A stretch of DNA of 35,572 bases from Oscillospiraceae bacterium (GTDB lineage: Bacteria > Bacillota > Clostridia > Oscillospirales > CAG-272), in the NCBI GenBank assembly GCA_015063585.1, contig SVTW01000018.1:1-35572 (forward strand), written 5' to 3'. Of this stretch, positions 8,091 to 15,939 are shown piece after piece. The notes beneath the pieces were generated by a model, which made no database searches, was not told the DNA's origin, and saw only the letters and a list, made by a program, of their open reading frames with translations. A program made the position numbers and the translations under genes. Within the stretch, counting starts at the first letter, position 1; every line of letters starts with the position of its first letter.

Positions 8091-9683
8091 TTAAAATTGA
8101 TTATAGATAAACTGAGACGCGTCATAGCCGATACCGTAAGCACCGAAAAGCAAAATGATCACGGTTGCGGCACAAAGACCGGCGCAGAAAAGAATCGGAC
8201 GCTCGGCAATGATCCGACGGCAGGGACGTTCCTCAGTTCCGATCCTGCTGACCGCCCACATCAAAAGGACACCGCCAAGAAGGAGCGAAAGATCATAAAC
8301 CGATAATCCAAAAGAAAACAAACCGCCTTTAAAAAGCGTATCCCAATTCCATACGGTAAGCATCGTTCCCCATTTTGCGAAAGCACGCGGAACGTCGCGA
8401 TAAACGTCGAGTGAGCGGATCAGCCCCATGAGCAGGAAGGTTCGCACCATCTGCCATTTGATCCAGCCGCCCGACGCGGTCAAGCGTGGAAAGCGATGGT
8501 GAAAACGGTCATAGAGTGGCTGCAGTTCTTGTGAAATCAGGATCACGGCGCAGTTAAGCAATCCCCAAACGATAAAATTCCAACCCGCGCCATGCCAAAG
8601 ACCCGTGAGAAACCACGTAACCGTTGTGGCAAGATATACCGGCAACCGTTTTCCAAGCGCGGCGCCGAGATGTGCACGCGACCATTTTGAAAGACGCTGC
8701 ATCGGAAGGCATACAGAGAGCGGATAGAAAACGTAATCGGTAAACCAGCTGCCCATCGTAATATGCCAACGGCGCCAATATTCTTTGGTGGAACGCGACG
8801 AAAACGGACGGTTAAAGTTTTCTGCCAAACGAATTCCCATTGCCTCGGAAAGCCCGATGGTAATGTCAATTCCGCCCGTGAAATCGCCGTAGATCTGAAT
8901 GGAATAAAGAACGATAAGAATGAGAACATACACGCCGTTGAATTCGGGTGTTTTTCCAACCAATTCCTTTACCCCGATCAGCGCAGTATCGGCAATGACC
9001 AGCTTTTTAAAGAAGCCCCACGCAACACGACAGAGTCCCGAACGAAAGGCGAGCCCATTAAATCGGTGCGGGACAAAGAGCTCATTTGCCAAAGCATCGT
9101 GTCGGCTGATCGGTCCTTGAATGATCTGCGGAAAAAAGGATACAAAAAGCGCAAGTCTTGCAGGGTTGGTTTCGGCACGCGTTTTTTTGCGGTAAACGTC
9201 GATCAGATACCCCATGGACTGGAATGTGTAAAAGGAAATTCCGAGTGGAAGAAGGAGCGACGGTACCGTAAAACCTTTGGCACCAAAAGCATTGCAGATC
9301 GAATTGACCCCCGTAATGGCAAATGCGGTATACTTCAGTATCGCCAACAAGCCAAATCCAAGGAAGAGTCCAACAAGCAGGACTTTGAATCTGCGCTTCT
9401 TTTCCCCGGCGCGGTATGCTTTGCGTTCGGACTTGTCCATAATGTCGCGGTGTTGTGCAACATACGCGTCCTCCGCATCGGCTCTTTTTTGCATGATACG
9501 CGCGGTAAAATAGGTTACGGTCGTTGTATAAAGCAAAAAAGGCAAATATGTAATTCCCGCAAACAAATAAAAAATATAGCTCGCCGCCAAAAGCACCCAC
9601 CATTGCTTTGCCTTGGGCGCCGTAAAATAAAACAGCAGGGTCAGCGAGGCAAACAACAAAAAAGATAGCGTTGTGAATTGCAT
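8091..9683 (-). CDS. MBOAT family membrane O-acyltransferase (AlgI/DltB-like)
   Basis: Polytopic membrane enzyme that passes an acyl group, often acetyl or D-alanyl, through the membrane to an extracellular acceptor. The protein is 530 aa with about ten hydrophobic segments. MBOAT hallmarks are visible: ENFNRPFSSRSTKEYWRRWH (WRRWH at 303-307) and the catalytic histidine in TGLWHGAGWNFIVWG (His364). The ATG at 9681-9683 was chosen because it begins the first membrane helix (MQFTTLSFLLF); a TTG ten codons upstream overlaps the acyl-carrier gene and is less likely. The ribosome site (GAGGA, about 11 nt away) is poor, so coupling to the ACP gene 7 nt upstream is likely. Confidence 0.92.
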   Translation of the reverse strand: MQFTTLSFLLFASLTLLFYFTAPKAKQWWVLLAASYIFYLFAGITYLPFLLYTTTVTYFTARIMQKRADAEDAYVAQHRDIMDKSERKAYRAGEKKRRFKVLLVGLFLGFGLLAILKYTAFAITGVNSICNAFGAKGFTVPSLLLPLGISFYTFQSMGYLIDVYRKKTRAETNPARLALFVSFFPQIIQGPISRHDALANELFVPHRFNGLAFRSGLCRVAWGFFKKLVIADTALIGVKELVGKTPEFNGVYVLILIVLYSIQIYGDFTGGIDITIGLSEAMGIRLAENFNRPFSSRSTKEYWRRWHITMGSWFTDYVFYPLSVCLPMQRLSKWSRAHLGAALGKRLPVYLATTVTWFLTGLWHGAGWNFIVWGLLNCAVILISQELQPLYDRFHHRFPRLTASGGWIKWQMVRTFLLMGLIRSLDVYRDVPRAFAKWGTMLTVWNWDTLFKGGLFSFGLSVYDLSLLLGGVLLMWAVSRIGTEERPCRRIIAERPILFCAGLCAATVIILLFGAYGIGYDASQFIYNQF

Positions 9684-9690
9684 GGAACGC

Positions 9691-9918
9691 TCATTCCTCG
9701 TCCAAACGCTCAATCAATGCCCAAAGTGCTTCCGCACTTGCAAAATTCTCGGGCAAAACCTCCTCGGCGGGGATACTGACATCAAACGTATTGTTGATTT
9801 CCGTAATCAACGTAACGATATCAAGCGAATCCAAGATGCCCTCACCGATCAAGTCGTCCGCGGCTTCAAAATCGACCTCGGGATGCATGCTTTTCAAAAT
9901 TGTAAGTAACTGTTCCAT
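9691..9918 (-). CDS. acyl carrier protein (DltC-like)
   Basis: A 75-aa acidic carrier protein. The phosphopantetheine attachment site is the serine in ILDSLDIVTLI (Ser31, the DSL motif), followed by helix II as in ACP and DltC. It is the first gene of an operon with the MBOAT and SGNH proteins, so it probably hands an activated acyl group to the MBOAT rather than serving general fatty-acid synthesis. No DltA-type ligase is encoded nearby, so the source of the acyl group is open. A consensus promoter lies about 40 bp upstream. Confidence 0.9.
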   Translation of the reverse strand: MEQLLTILKSMHPEVDFEAADDLIGEGILDSLDIVTLITEINNTFDVSIPAEEVLPENFASAEALWALIERLDEE

Positions 9919-9959
9919 ATCTGCGCCTTTCTTTGAAAGATAAACTAAATATATAGTAT

Positions 9960-9988
9960 ATTATACCCTTTTCCGTTTCACCTGTCAA
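9960..9988 (-). promoter_or_regulatory. consensus sigma-A promoter of the ACP-MBOAT-SGNH operon
   Basis: On the minus strand: -35 TTGACA (9983-9988), 17-bp spacer, -10 TATAAT (9960-9965), a perfect match to consensus. The ACP start codon is 42 bp downstream. The upstream stretch 9989-10061 contains nothing else I can identify. Confidence 0.88.
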
Positions 9989-10061
9989 TGATAAAACGAA
10001 ATTTAAGGGAAAAGAATTTTGTCTGACACTCAATTATACCGAAAACATTTATGAAAAGCAA

Positions 10062-10232
10062 GGGGCTGCATCATGGGCGCAGCCCCTGCTCAAAAAAGCC
10101 GACGGTAATTTTTTTGAAAGCGCGGAATTTACGGTTTTCGGTTGCAATACAGTCGAAAATTGCGGCGTTTAGCCGCAAAGCAAAAACATTGGGGGTGAGT
10201 ACCAAATGCATTTTTGCATTTGACCCGCCCCC
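10062..10232 (-). repeat. 171-nt hairpin-rich repeat element, copy A
   Basis: A block of consecutive hairpins that aligns without gaps to 26664-26834 with 148 of 171 positions identical. Read on the minus strand it begins with a long palindrome around TCAAATGC AAAA TGCATTTG (10191-10232), continues with TTGCGGC/GCCGCAA, then a weaker A-rich/GGCTTTTTT stem, and ends with GGGGCTGC/GCAGCCCC (10062-10086). It starts 13 nt after the pseF stop codon, on the same strand, and should lie in the 3' untranslated part of that message. Open frames cross it on both strands but lack ribosome sites. Confidence 0.9.
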
Positions 10233-10245
10233 TTTTGGTATTCGA

Positions 10246-10935
10246 TTATTTTTCAATCATCAATTTATACTTGATTTCAGCAATCGCCCAATCTGTATCG
10301 TTGTCGATATCCTGAACCTCTGTTTCGGGGATATACATTGGGAAGATCTTTTTAAAGACATGCTTGTCGCCCTTTTCAAAATCTTTTTTGTTGTAAAAAT
10401 AAAGCTGTCCGCAATCATGATATAGTGGTTCAAGGTCTTGGGAACGCATGTTGTTATATTCGGGATATTTATATTGGATCATACCGTCAACAAGCTCAAA
10501 ACATCTCTGGGGCGGCGGAGAACATTTAACAACAGTCCAAACACTGTGTGCCTCTTTTTCTCGTAAATAATCAAAGCAATCTCTGAGTTTTTTTGCGGTA
10601 ACAAACGGTGCGCACGGATAGATGCAGCAAAAATATTCAATATTTTCACCCATTTCATCATATTTCCGAACAACTTCCTCCAATACGTCACGCGTAGTGG
10701 CAAAATCATTCGCCGTCTCCGCGGAACGCATAAAGGGTACCTCTGCACCGTATTTACGGGAAATTTCCGCAATTTCCTCATCGTCTGTAGAAACCATCAC
10801 GTGGTCGAAAATACCACTCTCAAGAGCTGCACGAATAGAATATGCAATGATGGGTTCTCCACAGAAATTTTTAATATTTTTTCGGGGAATTCTTTTACTT
10901 CCGCCTCTTGCGGTGATAATTGCAATAACACTCAT
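10246..10935 (-). CDS. pseF: pseudaminic-acid-type cytidylyltransferase (PseF/NeuA family)
   Basis: Activates a nine-carbon acidic sugar by transferring CMP from CTP, giving the CMP-sugar donor for surface glycans or flagellin. The 229-aa protein has the nucleotide-binding loop ARGGSKRIPRKNIKNF (residues 9-24), the VSTDDEEIAEIS strand, and a C-terminal EVQDIDNDTDWAIAEIKY stretch with metal-binding acidic residues. The overall pattern fits PseF (TIGR03584) better than sialic-acid NeuA, but substrate cannot be fixed from sequence. The ATG overlaps the stop of the preceding 71-aa gene (ATGA), and AAGGAG lies 10 nt upstream. No other nonulosonic-acid genes are in the window. Confidence 0.88.
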   Translation of the reverse strand: MSVIAIITARGGSKRIPRKNIKNFCGEPIIAYSIRAALESGIFDHVMVSTDDEEIAEISRKYGAEVPFMRSAETANDFATTRDVLEEVVRKYDEMGENIEYFCCIYPCAPFVTAKKLRDCFDYLREKEAHSVWTVVKCSPPPQRCFELVDGMIQYKYPEYNNMRSQDLEPLYHDCGQLYFYNKKDFEKGDKHVFKKIFPMYIPETEVQDIDNDTDWAIAEIKYKLMIEK

Positions 10936-11147
10936 TTTACCATTTCTCCTTTGAGTTTTCTCATAATATTTTCAAATTCTTCCATCGTTTCCGGAATGAT
11001 CACCTTTTCAGGATTGCGATAAATGGATTTTATTCTCCTCACAATCTTCAAAAACTCATCCATTTCCGCCGCCGACTTATCATAACCCGAAATTTTTGCT
11101 GTAAAAACAATCGTTGGTTCCGCGTCCAAAATCAATTCCGGATTCAT
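10932..11147 (-). CDS. hypothetical 71-aa protein coupled to pseF
   Basis: Unrecognised small soluble protein. It begins MNPELILDAEPTIVFTAKIS and has a charged helical second half (ETMEEFENIMRKLKGE). There is no signal peptide or membrane segment. Its TGA overlaps the pseF ATG by 4 bp, which argues that it is really translated and functions with pseF. The ribosome site is weak (a GAG about 8 nt upstream), and no clear promoter was found in the A+T-rich 140 bp before it. It could also be a remnant of a longer gene. Confidence 0.6.
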   Translation of the reverse strand: MNPELILDAEPTIVFTAKISGYDKSAAEMDEFLKIVRRIKSIYRNPEKVIIPETMEEFENIMRKLKGEMVK

Positions 11148-11242
11148 GCTTGCATCTCATTTTCAATTCCTCAATTCAAAATAATAAAAAACAAATCGAT
11201 CCTTTTAGCATTTTAACAACGTGGTAATTGAAAAAGGAATCA

Positions 11243-11274
11243 AGGGAAGATCGCTATAACAAGAAACCTTCCCT
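11243..11274 (-). terminator. possible terminator after thrS
   Basis: A 7-bp stem, AGGGAAG/CTTCCCT, with a long 18-nt loop lies 14 nt beyond the thrS stop and is followed on the minus strand by TGATTCCTTTTTC. The long loop and imperfect T tract make this a weak call. Confidence 0.4.
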
Positions 11275-11287
11275 AAGTTTCATAATT

Positions 11288-13231
11288 TTATCGTCTCTTT
11301 TCAGCTACCTCAAGAAGCGCGGATGCAAGGAATGCATCCACTGCCATAGGAGTGGTCTCTCCGGCACGGTTACGAACCGAAACGGTTCCCTCCTCTACCT
11401 CCTTGCCGCCGATGATCAACATGTACGGAACCTTCTGCATCTGCGTTGCGCGGATCTTATAGCCGATGGTGTTGGAGGAATCGTCAAGCTCTGCGCGCAA
11501 TCCTGCCGCAGCAAGGCGCTTTGTCACGTTTGCGGCATATTCGACGTGCTCATCACCGATGGGCAAAACACGGATCTGCTCGGGTGCCAGCCACATCGGG
11601 AATGCGCCCGCGTACTTTTCGATCAAAAGCGCAAGCGTTCTCTCGTAGCATCCCATAGAGGTACGGTGAATGATATAGGGCGTAACCATTTGGTTGTTGG
11701 AGTCTACGTATTCCATACCAAACTTCTTAGCGAGCAGCATATCGATCTGAATGGTGATCAAGGTATCCTCTTTTCCAAATACGTTCTTGATCTGAATATC
11801 CAATTTCGGACCGTAGAAAGCGGCTTCATCAATTCCAACAATATAATTGATTCCGTTTTCGTCAAGCAATTCCTTCATAATGCTCTGCGCCTCATCCCAC
11901 TGCTCGGGAGTGCCCTCATACTTATCGGTACGCGCAGGATCCCATTGCGAGAAACGGAAGGAACAGTCCTCTTTAAGACCAAGCGTATCCAGCATATACA
12001 TGGCAAGATCAAGACAGCCCTTGAATTCCTCCGCGAGCTGATCGGGACGCAGAACAAGATGTCCCTCCGAAATCGTGAACTGACGCACACGGATCAGTCC
12101 GTGCATCTCTCCCGAATCCTCGTTGCGGAAGAGCGTGGAGGTCTCGCCCAATCGCATGGGCAGATCACGGTAAGAGCGCTTTTTGTTCAAGAACACCTGA
12201 TATTGGAAAGGACAGGTCATGGGACGAAGTGCGAAGCATTCCTTGGTCTCATCATGGGGATCGCCCATTACAAACATACCGTCCAGATAGTGATCCCAGT
12301 GGCCCGAAATCTTATAAAGCTCACGCTTAGCCATCAAGGGCGTTTTCGTAAGCAGATAGCCTCTCTTTTGTTCCTCGTCCTCAACCCATCTTTGAAGCGT
12401 TTGGATTACACGCGCGCCCTTGGGAAGCATAATGGGCAGACCCTGACCGATGCTGTCTACGGTCGTAAACAGCTCAAGCTCACGGCCCAACTTGTTGTGA
12501 TCGCGCTTGAGTGCCTCTTGCTGCTGTTGGAGATATGCGTTCATTTCATCCTTGGAAGGATACGCAATACCGTAAATACGTTGCAGCATCTTATTCTTCT
12601 GGTCACCCTTCCAATAAGCGCCCGTGCATTGAGTCAGCTTAAAAGCTTTCACAGCACCCGTACTGAACAAGTGGGGCCCGGCGCAAAGATCGGTGAACTC
12701 TCCTTGCTTGTAAAAGCTGATCACGGCATCCTCCGGCAATTCCTCGATCAATTGAACCTTATAGGGTTCGTCCTTTTCTTGCATCAAAGCAATTGCCTCG
12801 GCGCGCGGCAGCTCAAATCGCTCAATCTTCAAATTTTCTTTTACGATCTTCTTCATTTCCCCCTCAAGTGCTTTCAATGCCTCAGGGGAAAAGGTTACGT
12901 CGGAGTCAATATCATAGTAAAATCCGTTCTCGACCGCAGGACCGATCGTCAGTTTCGCCGAAGGATAAAGGCGTTTGACAGCCTGCGCAAGAATATGCGA
13001 TGCCGTATGACGGAACAGCTTCTTACCGGCTGCATCCGCAAAGGTCAAAAGCTTAACGCGATCTCCATTTTGCATCACATGTGTAAGAGCAACGGTTTCG
13101 CCATTGATCTCGGCACCGATCACCTCACGGGTGATCAGCCCCAGCTCCTTTGCGGCCTCATAAACCGTTGTGCCTGCTGCCGTTGTAAGAATGTTTTCTT
13201 GATTAACTGTTACCTGAATTTGTTCTTCCAT
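11288..13231 (-). CDS. thrS: threonine--tRNA ligase
   Basis: Charges tRNA-Thr with threonine. The 647-aa protein shows the full bacterial layout: N-terminal TGS domain (about 1-62), the second editing/SAD domain (about 65-220, with the HTASHILAQAVKRLYP zinc-type motif), the class II catalytic core (RPMTCPFQYQVF, GLIRVRQFTISEGHL, IIHRTSMGCYERTLALL), and a C-terminal anticodon-binding domain (about 545-645). Cys in MTCP and His in the later two motifs are the expected zinc ligands. The ATG at 13229-13231 follows AAAAGGAG by 10 nt; upstream in-frame codons are leader RNA. A T-box precedes it, so expression should rise when tRNA-Thr is uncharged. Confidence 0.97.
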   Translation of the reverse strand: MEEQIQVTVNQENILTTAAGTTVYEAAKELGLITREVIGAEINGETVALTHVMQNGDRVKLLTFADAAGKKLFRHTASHILAQAVKRLYPSAKLTIGPAVENGFYYDIDSDVTFSPEALKALEGEMKKIVKENLKIERFELPRAEAIALMQEKDEPYKVQLIEELPEDAVISFYKQGEFTDLCAGPHLFSTGAVKAFKLTQCTGAYWKGDQKNKMLQRIYGIAYPSKDEMNAYLQQQQEALKRDHNKLGRELELFTTVDSIGQGLPIMLPKGARVIQTLQRWVEDEEQKRGYLLTKTPLMAKRELYKISGHWDHYLDGMFVMGDPHDETKECFALRPMTCPFQYQVFLNKKRSYRDLPMRLGETSTLFRNEDSGEMHGLIRVRQFTISEGHLVLRPDQLAEEFKGCLDLAMYMLDTLGLKEDCSFRFSQWDPARTDKYEGTPEQWDEAQSIMKELLDENGINYIVGIDEAAFYGPKLDIQIKNVFGKEDTLITIQIDMLLAKKFGMEYVDSNNQMVTPYIIHRTSMGCYERTLALLIEKYAGAFPMWLAPEQIRVLPIGDEHVEYAANVTKRLAAAGLRAELDDSSNTIGYKIRATQMQKVPYMLIIGGKEVEEGTVSVRNRAGETTPMAVDAFLASALLEVAEKRR

Positions 13232-13261
13232 TGTTTGATTACTCCTTTTATATAGATAGGA

Positions 13262-13490
13262 TTCATTTATAAAAAAATCACACCCCACAGACATACTCTG
13301 CCTGTTCGGGGTGTGGATTGATTCCGCACGGTTCCACCCGGACGTTTCACTTTGAAATTGCTATTAAATTGTTCCACAAGAGCGGTATCCGTGTGTGCTA
13401 CGCCAAGAGCCTTTCAGCGTTTCCTATATAAAACGGCTCTCTCTCTGTTTGCGTGCTTGCAAACGGACTTGTTTCTCGTGTCGATCTCCC
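13262..13490 (-). promoter_or_regulatory. T-box riboswitch leader of thrS
   Basis: On the minus strand the leader contains the T-box sequence GGGTGGAACCGTGC (13326-13339), followed by a terminator hairpin CACACCCC/GGGGTGTG (13279-13315) and a run of seven T. Upstream hairpins include CGTTT/AAACG nested in AGAGCC/GGCTCT. Uncharged tRNA should pair with the T-box region and favour the antiterminator. An ACC triplet (Thr codon) at 13384-13386 is a candidate specifier, but I could not fold stem I with certainty. The leader begins right after the stop codon of the upstream gene. Confidence 0.9.
13279..13315 (-). terminator. T-box-controlled terminator before thrS
   Basis: CACACCCC pairs with GGGGTGTG, with an inner ACAG/CTGT step, then A and seven T on the minus strand. 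It forms the off state of the thrS T-box; the start codon is 48 bp further on. Confidence 0.87.
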
Positions 13491-13495
13491 ATTGA

Positions 13496-13939
13496 TCAGT
13501 CTTTTTTAGAACTTGCGCGAAGGCGCAGGTTGTATTCGGAGCGGGGATTGAAAATTTCTCTCCAATCAAGGTCGCCGCGATCAAGCGCGGTGATCAACAC
13601 CTCCGCGGTGGCAATATTCGTTGCAACGGGAATGTTATACAGGTCGCACAGGCGCAAAAGCTCGGCTTCAACCTCGTCGCTCTTTGCGTCCTTGCGCGTA
13701 TCCTTGAAATAAAGAAGGACATCAATTTCATTACAGGAAATGCGCGATGCGATTTGCTGTTTACCGCCCTGCACACCCGAGAGCAAACGTTCGATCTGGA
13801 GTCCCGTTGCTTCCGATATATACTTTGCGGTAATGCTGGTGGCACAAAGATTGTGTTTACTGAGAATTCCGCAGTATGCAATACAAAACTGTGTCATCAG
13901 TTCTTTCTTCAAATCGTGTGCGATGATGGCAATTTCCAT
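13496..13939 (-). CDS. methylglyoxal-synthase-like protein, catalytic residues changed
   Basis: A 147-aa protein of the MGS fold, alignable end to end with methylglyoxal synthase (dihydroxyacetone phosphate to methylglyoxal and phosphate). It retains IAHD (His8), the SG of the phosphate loop, and NIPVATNIATAEVLI. However, the normal GGDQQ motif reads GGKQQ (Lys60 replaces the catalytic Asp), the normal PHEPDVN segment reads AKSDEVE, and the TGTTG phosphate motif reads TSITA. It is therefore unlikely to make methylglyoxal and may bind a phosphorylated ligand as a sensor or carry another activity. Promoter at 14035-14064; thrS and its T-box follow directly. Confidence 0.85.
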   Translation of the reverse strand: MEIAIIAHDLKKELMTQFCIAYCGILSKHNLCATSITAKYISEATGLQIERLLSGVQGGKQQIASRISCNEIDVLLYFKDTRKDAKSDEVEAELLRLCDLYNIPVATNIATAEVLITALDRGDLDWREIFNPRSEYNLRLRASSKKD

Positions 13940-14034
13940 GTGGTGATGTTCCCCTTTCCGATATTGTAAAAATATATCCTTTGAACCAACCGAAATGGCA
14001 GGACAAAATCTTTTTCAAAAAATACACCGAATAT

Positions 14035-14064
14035 ATTATATCACATCATCCCCTAAATTGTCAA
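14035..14064 (-). promoter_or_regulatory. sigma-A promoter upstream of the MGS-like gene
   Basis: On the minus strand: -35 TTGACA (14059-14064), 18-bp spacer, -10 TATAAT (14035-14040) with extended TGTGA. The start codon is about 95 bp downstream. It could also feed the thrS T-box leader. Confidence 0.85.
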
Positions 14065-14113
14065 GAGCACGAGCCGTATTTTTTGAAAGAATCGTGTAAA
14101 AAATTCAAAAAAA

Positions 14114-14650
14114 TTATTCGTATCTTGCGCGGATTCCGCCGATATATTTGGGTCTTGTACGAGCGGCAAGCAGGCGCGCCGCTCCGATTTGTGCAACCGA
14201 AAGCCGCACGGGAACGGCAACCTCACGCAAATGCATACCAATCAGCGTACCGCCGATATCAAGCCCGGCATGTGCGCGGATATGCTCAACCGCAACCGGC
14301 TCGGAAAAGGTTGCCCACGCGGTTGTGGCAAAGGATCCCCCTGCCTTGGGCTGCGGAACCACGCAAACCGCATCCAATCCGTACCGCTCGGCACATGCAC
14401 GCTCAATGATCAACGCGCGGTTCAAATGCTCGCAGCACTGTGCCGCCAGATAAATGCCCTTTTCCGACAAAATCGGATAGATTGCACCAAAAACAGCCTG
14501 TGCTGCCTCAAGGCTTGACCCGTGCCCGATCGTTTCGCCTACTATTTCAGACGACGAGCAACCGATCACGAGAATATCGCCTTCACGCAAGCCAGCGGTC
14601 AAAATCAATTCCGAAACCGCCGCCGCGGCTTCCTTTTTTATCTGTTCCAT
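14114..14650 (-). CDS. ywlG: UPF0340 / TIGR01440 family protein YwlG
   Basis: A 178-aa member of the YwlG family (DUF436), conserved in Bacillota but without a proven function. Recognisable segments are DILVIGCSSSEIVGETIG near residues 26-42, AAQCCEHLNRALI in the middle, and the C-terminal part with AGLDIGGTLIGMHLREVAVP. It has no signal peptide or membrane segment, so it should be cytoplasmic. It starts 21 nt after the yqhQ stop and is probably co-transcribed with it; the next gene downstream has its own promoter. Confidence 0.92.
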   Translation of the reverse strand: MEQIKKEAAAAVSELILTAGLREGDILVIGCSSSEIVGETIGHGSSLEAAQAVFGAIYPILSEKGIYLAAQCCEHLNRALIIERACAERYGLDAVCVVPQPKAGGSFATTAWATFSEPVAVEHIRAHAGLDIGGTLIGMHLREVAVPVRLSVAQIGAARLLAARTRPKYIGGIRARYE

Positions 14651-14671
14651 ATATTCCTCTTTCTTTCTAAC

Positions 14672-15814
14672 TTACCATTTATCACTTTGGTCATCGGGAA
14701 TGACCTCTTTTACTGCCAGGATCGCACATTCAATCATATCGTCGGTCGGCTCAAAAACCGTGATGTGCTGGAGCCAGACACCCGGCATGGAAATGATGCG
14801 GGTGATAAGATTGTCGTGACGTCCCGCAAATTTGATCAGCTCATATCCCACACCGACAACCACGGGAAGCAGCAAAAACTTTACAAGCGTACGAAGTACG
14901 GTGGGAAGCTCTGTCCCCATGATCAAAATGGAGATCGGATCGATAAAAAACGAAATGAAGATGCTGACAAGAAGCATCAGGATCAAAAAGGATGTTCCGC
15001 AACGGGGATGGAAACGGCGTTGCTTGCGTACGTTTTCCACGGTTAGCTCCAAGCCTGCCTCATAGCAAAAGATCGTTTTATGCTCGGCACCGTGATACAT
15101 AAAGGTTCGTCTGATATCTTTCATCAAAGAGATCAACGCCATATATCCAACAATAAGAATGATCTTGAAAACGCCTTCAAAAACCGCCTTCCAAAGCGAA
15201 TTGACCGCAATATTTTCGGTATTGAAAAACGGAACGTAGGGACGAATCAGTTGGAACAAAAAGGTAGGAACGAAAATAAACAGTCCGAGCATGATCGCCA
15301 CAGCCAAAACAACGCTTAAAACCATTGTCAGCGTAAATACCCATGCAGGAAGCTTTTCCTCTTTCTTTTCCTCGTTTTTTTCTTCCAGGGGAGCCGTGGG
15401 CGACTTTTCAGCGGTGTCCGCCGATACCGTTGCGGCATCCACCCCCTCGGGTTCCAAAACGTCGGACGCATTCACCGTCGTTTTTAACGTTTCGGCTTCT
15501 CTCTTCTTTTTCTTTTTCGGGCTCTCCTCCACCAGATCCTCCAGACCCGAAAGCTCGGCGGAACGCATCAGGCATTTATACCCCACAACCATGGAATCAA
15601 TATATCCCAAAACACCGCGAATGATCGGCCAACGGCAAAATGCAGGACGCTTTGCGCCCTTGGTTGCAAATTCCTCCACCACGATCTCTCCCTTGGTATT
15701 GCGAACCGCCATTGCGGTCTTTTTTGGTCCTCGCATCATAATTCCCTCCATCAGCGCCTGTCCGCCGATCGAAGTCTTTAATGCACAGGATATCTTTTCC
15801 TGCTCTTTTTTCAA
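14672..15814 (-). CDS. yqhQ: DUF1385 membrane protein YqhQ with charged insertion
   Basis: Polytopic membrane protein of the DUF1385 family, function not established. Family motifs are present: GGQALMEGIMMRGP (17-30), HGAEHKTI (241-248) and HPRCGTSF (269-276). There are about four hydrophobic segments between 157 and 330. Length is 380 aa; the excess over usual members (about 300) is a low-complexity, Lys- and Glu-rich stretch at residues 93-154 just before the first membrane segment. Translation probably begins at the TTG at 15812-15814, 9 nt after AAGGAG. It lies between ispE and ywlG on the same strand, 125 bp after the ispE stop. Confidence 0.92.
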   Translation of the reverse strand: MKKEQEKISCALKTSIGGQALMEGIMMRGPKKTAMAVRNTKGEIVVEEFATKGAKRPAFCRWPIIRGVLGYIDSMVVGYKCLMRSAELSGLEDLVEESPKKKKKREAETLKTTVNASDVLEPEGVDAATVSADTAEKSPTAPLEEKNEEKKEEKLPAWVFTLTMVLSVVLAVAIMLGLFIFVPTFLFQLIRPYVPFFNTENIAVNSLWKAVFEGVFKIILIVGYMALISLMKDIRRTFMYHGAEHKTIFCYEAGLELTVENVRKQRRFHPRCGTSFLILMLLVSIFISFFIDPISILIMGTELPTVLRTLVKFLLLPVVVGVGYELIKFAGRHDNLITRIISMPGVWLQHITVFEPTDDMIECAILAVKEVIPDDQSDKW

Positions 15815-15939
15815 TGTTGCAAACTCCTTATTCTTGAAATAAAAATCGATACTATTTTACGCTCTACATATGAACTGCATATGAACATTCGAATTCTTTT
15901 CCAAAAAACACAAAGATTCCGCAGTTTCGTGTTCACGTG

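Noticed and set aside
8763-9668. Plus-strand frame of 301 codons opposite the MBOAT gene
   Set aside because: Shadow of the MBOAT gene; highly basic, repetitive composition and no domain.
10071-10256. Similar short peptides encoded in both copies of the 171-nt repeat
   Set aside because: Both strands are open in both copies, there is no ribosome site, and many differences change amino acids while hairpins are mostly preserved; RNA or DNA structure explains it better.
11228-13255. Open reading frame of 675 codons on the plus strand
   Set aside because: It lies opposite thrS over almost its whole length, has no recognisable domain and no ribosome site; thrS shows clear family motifs.
13496-13939. 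Plain annotation as mgsA methylglyoxal synthase
   Set aside because: The catalytic Asp and the PHEPD segment are replaced, so the activity should not be assumed.
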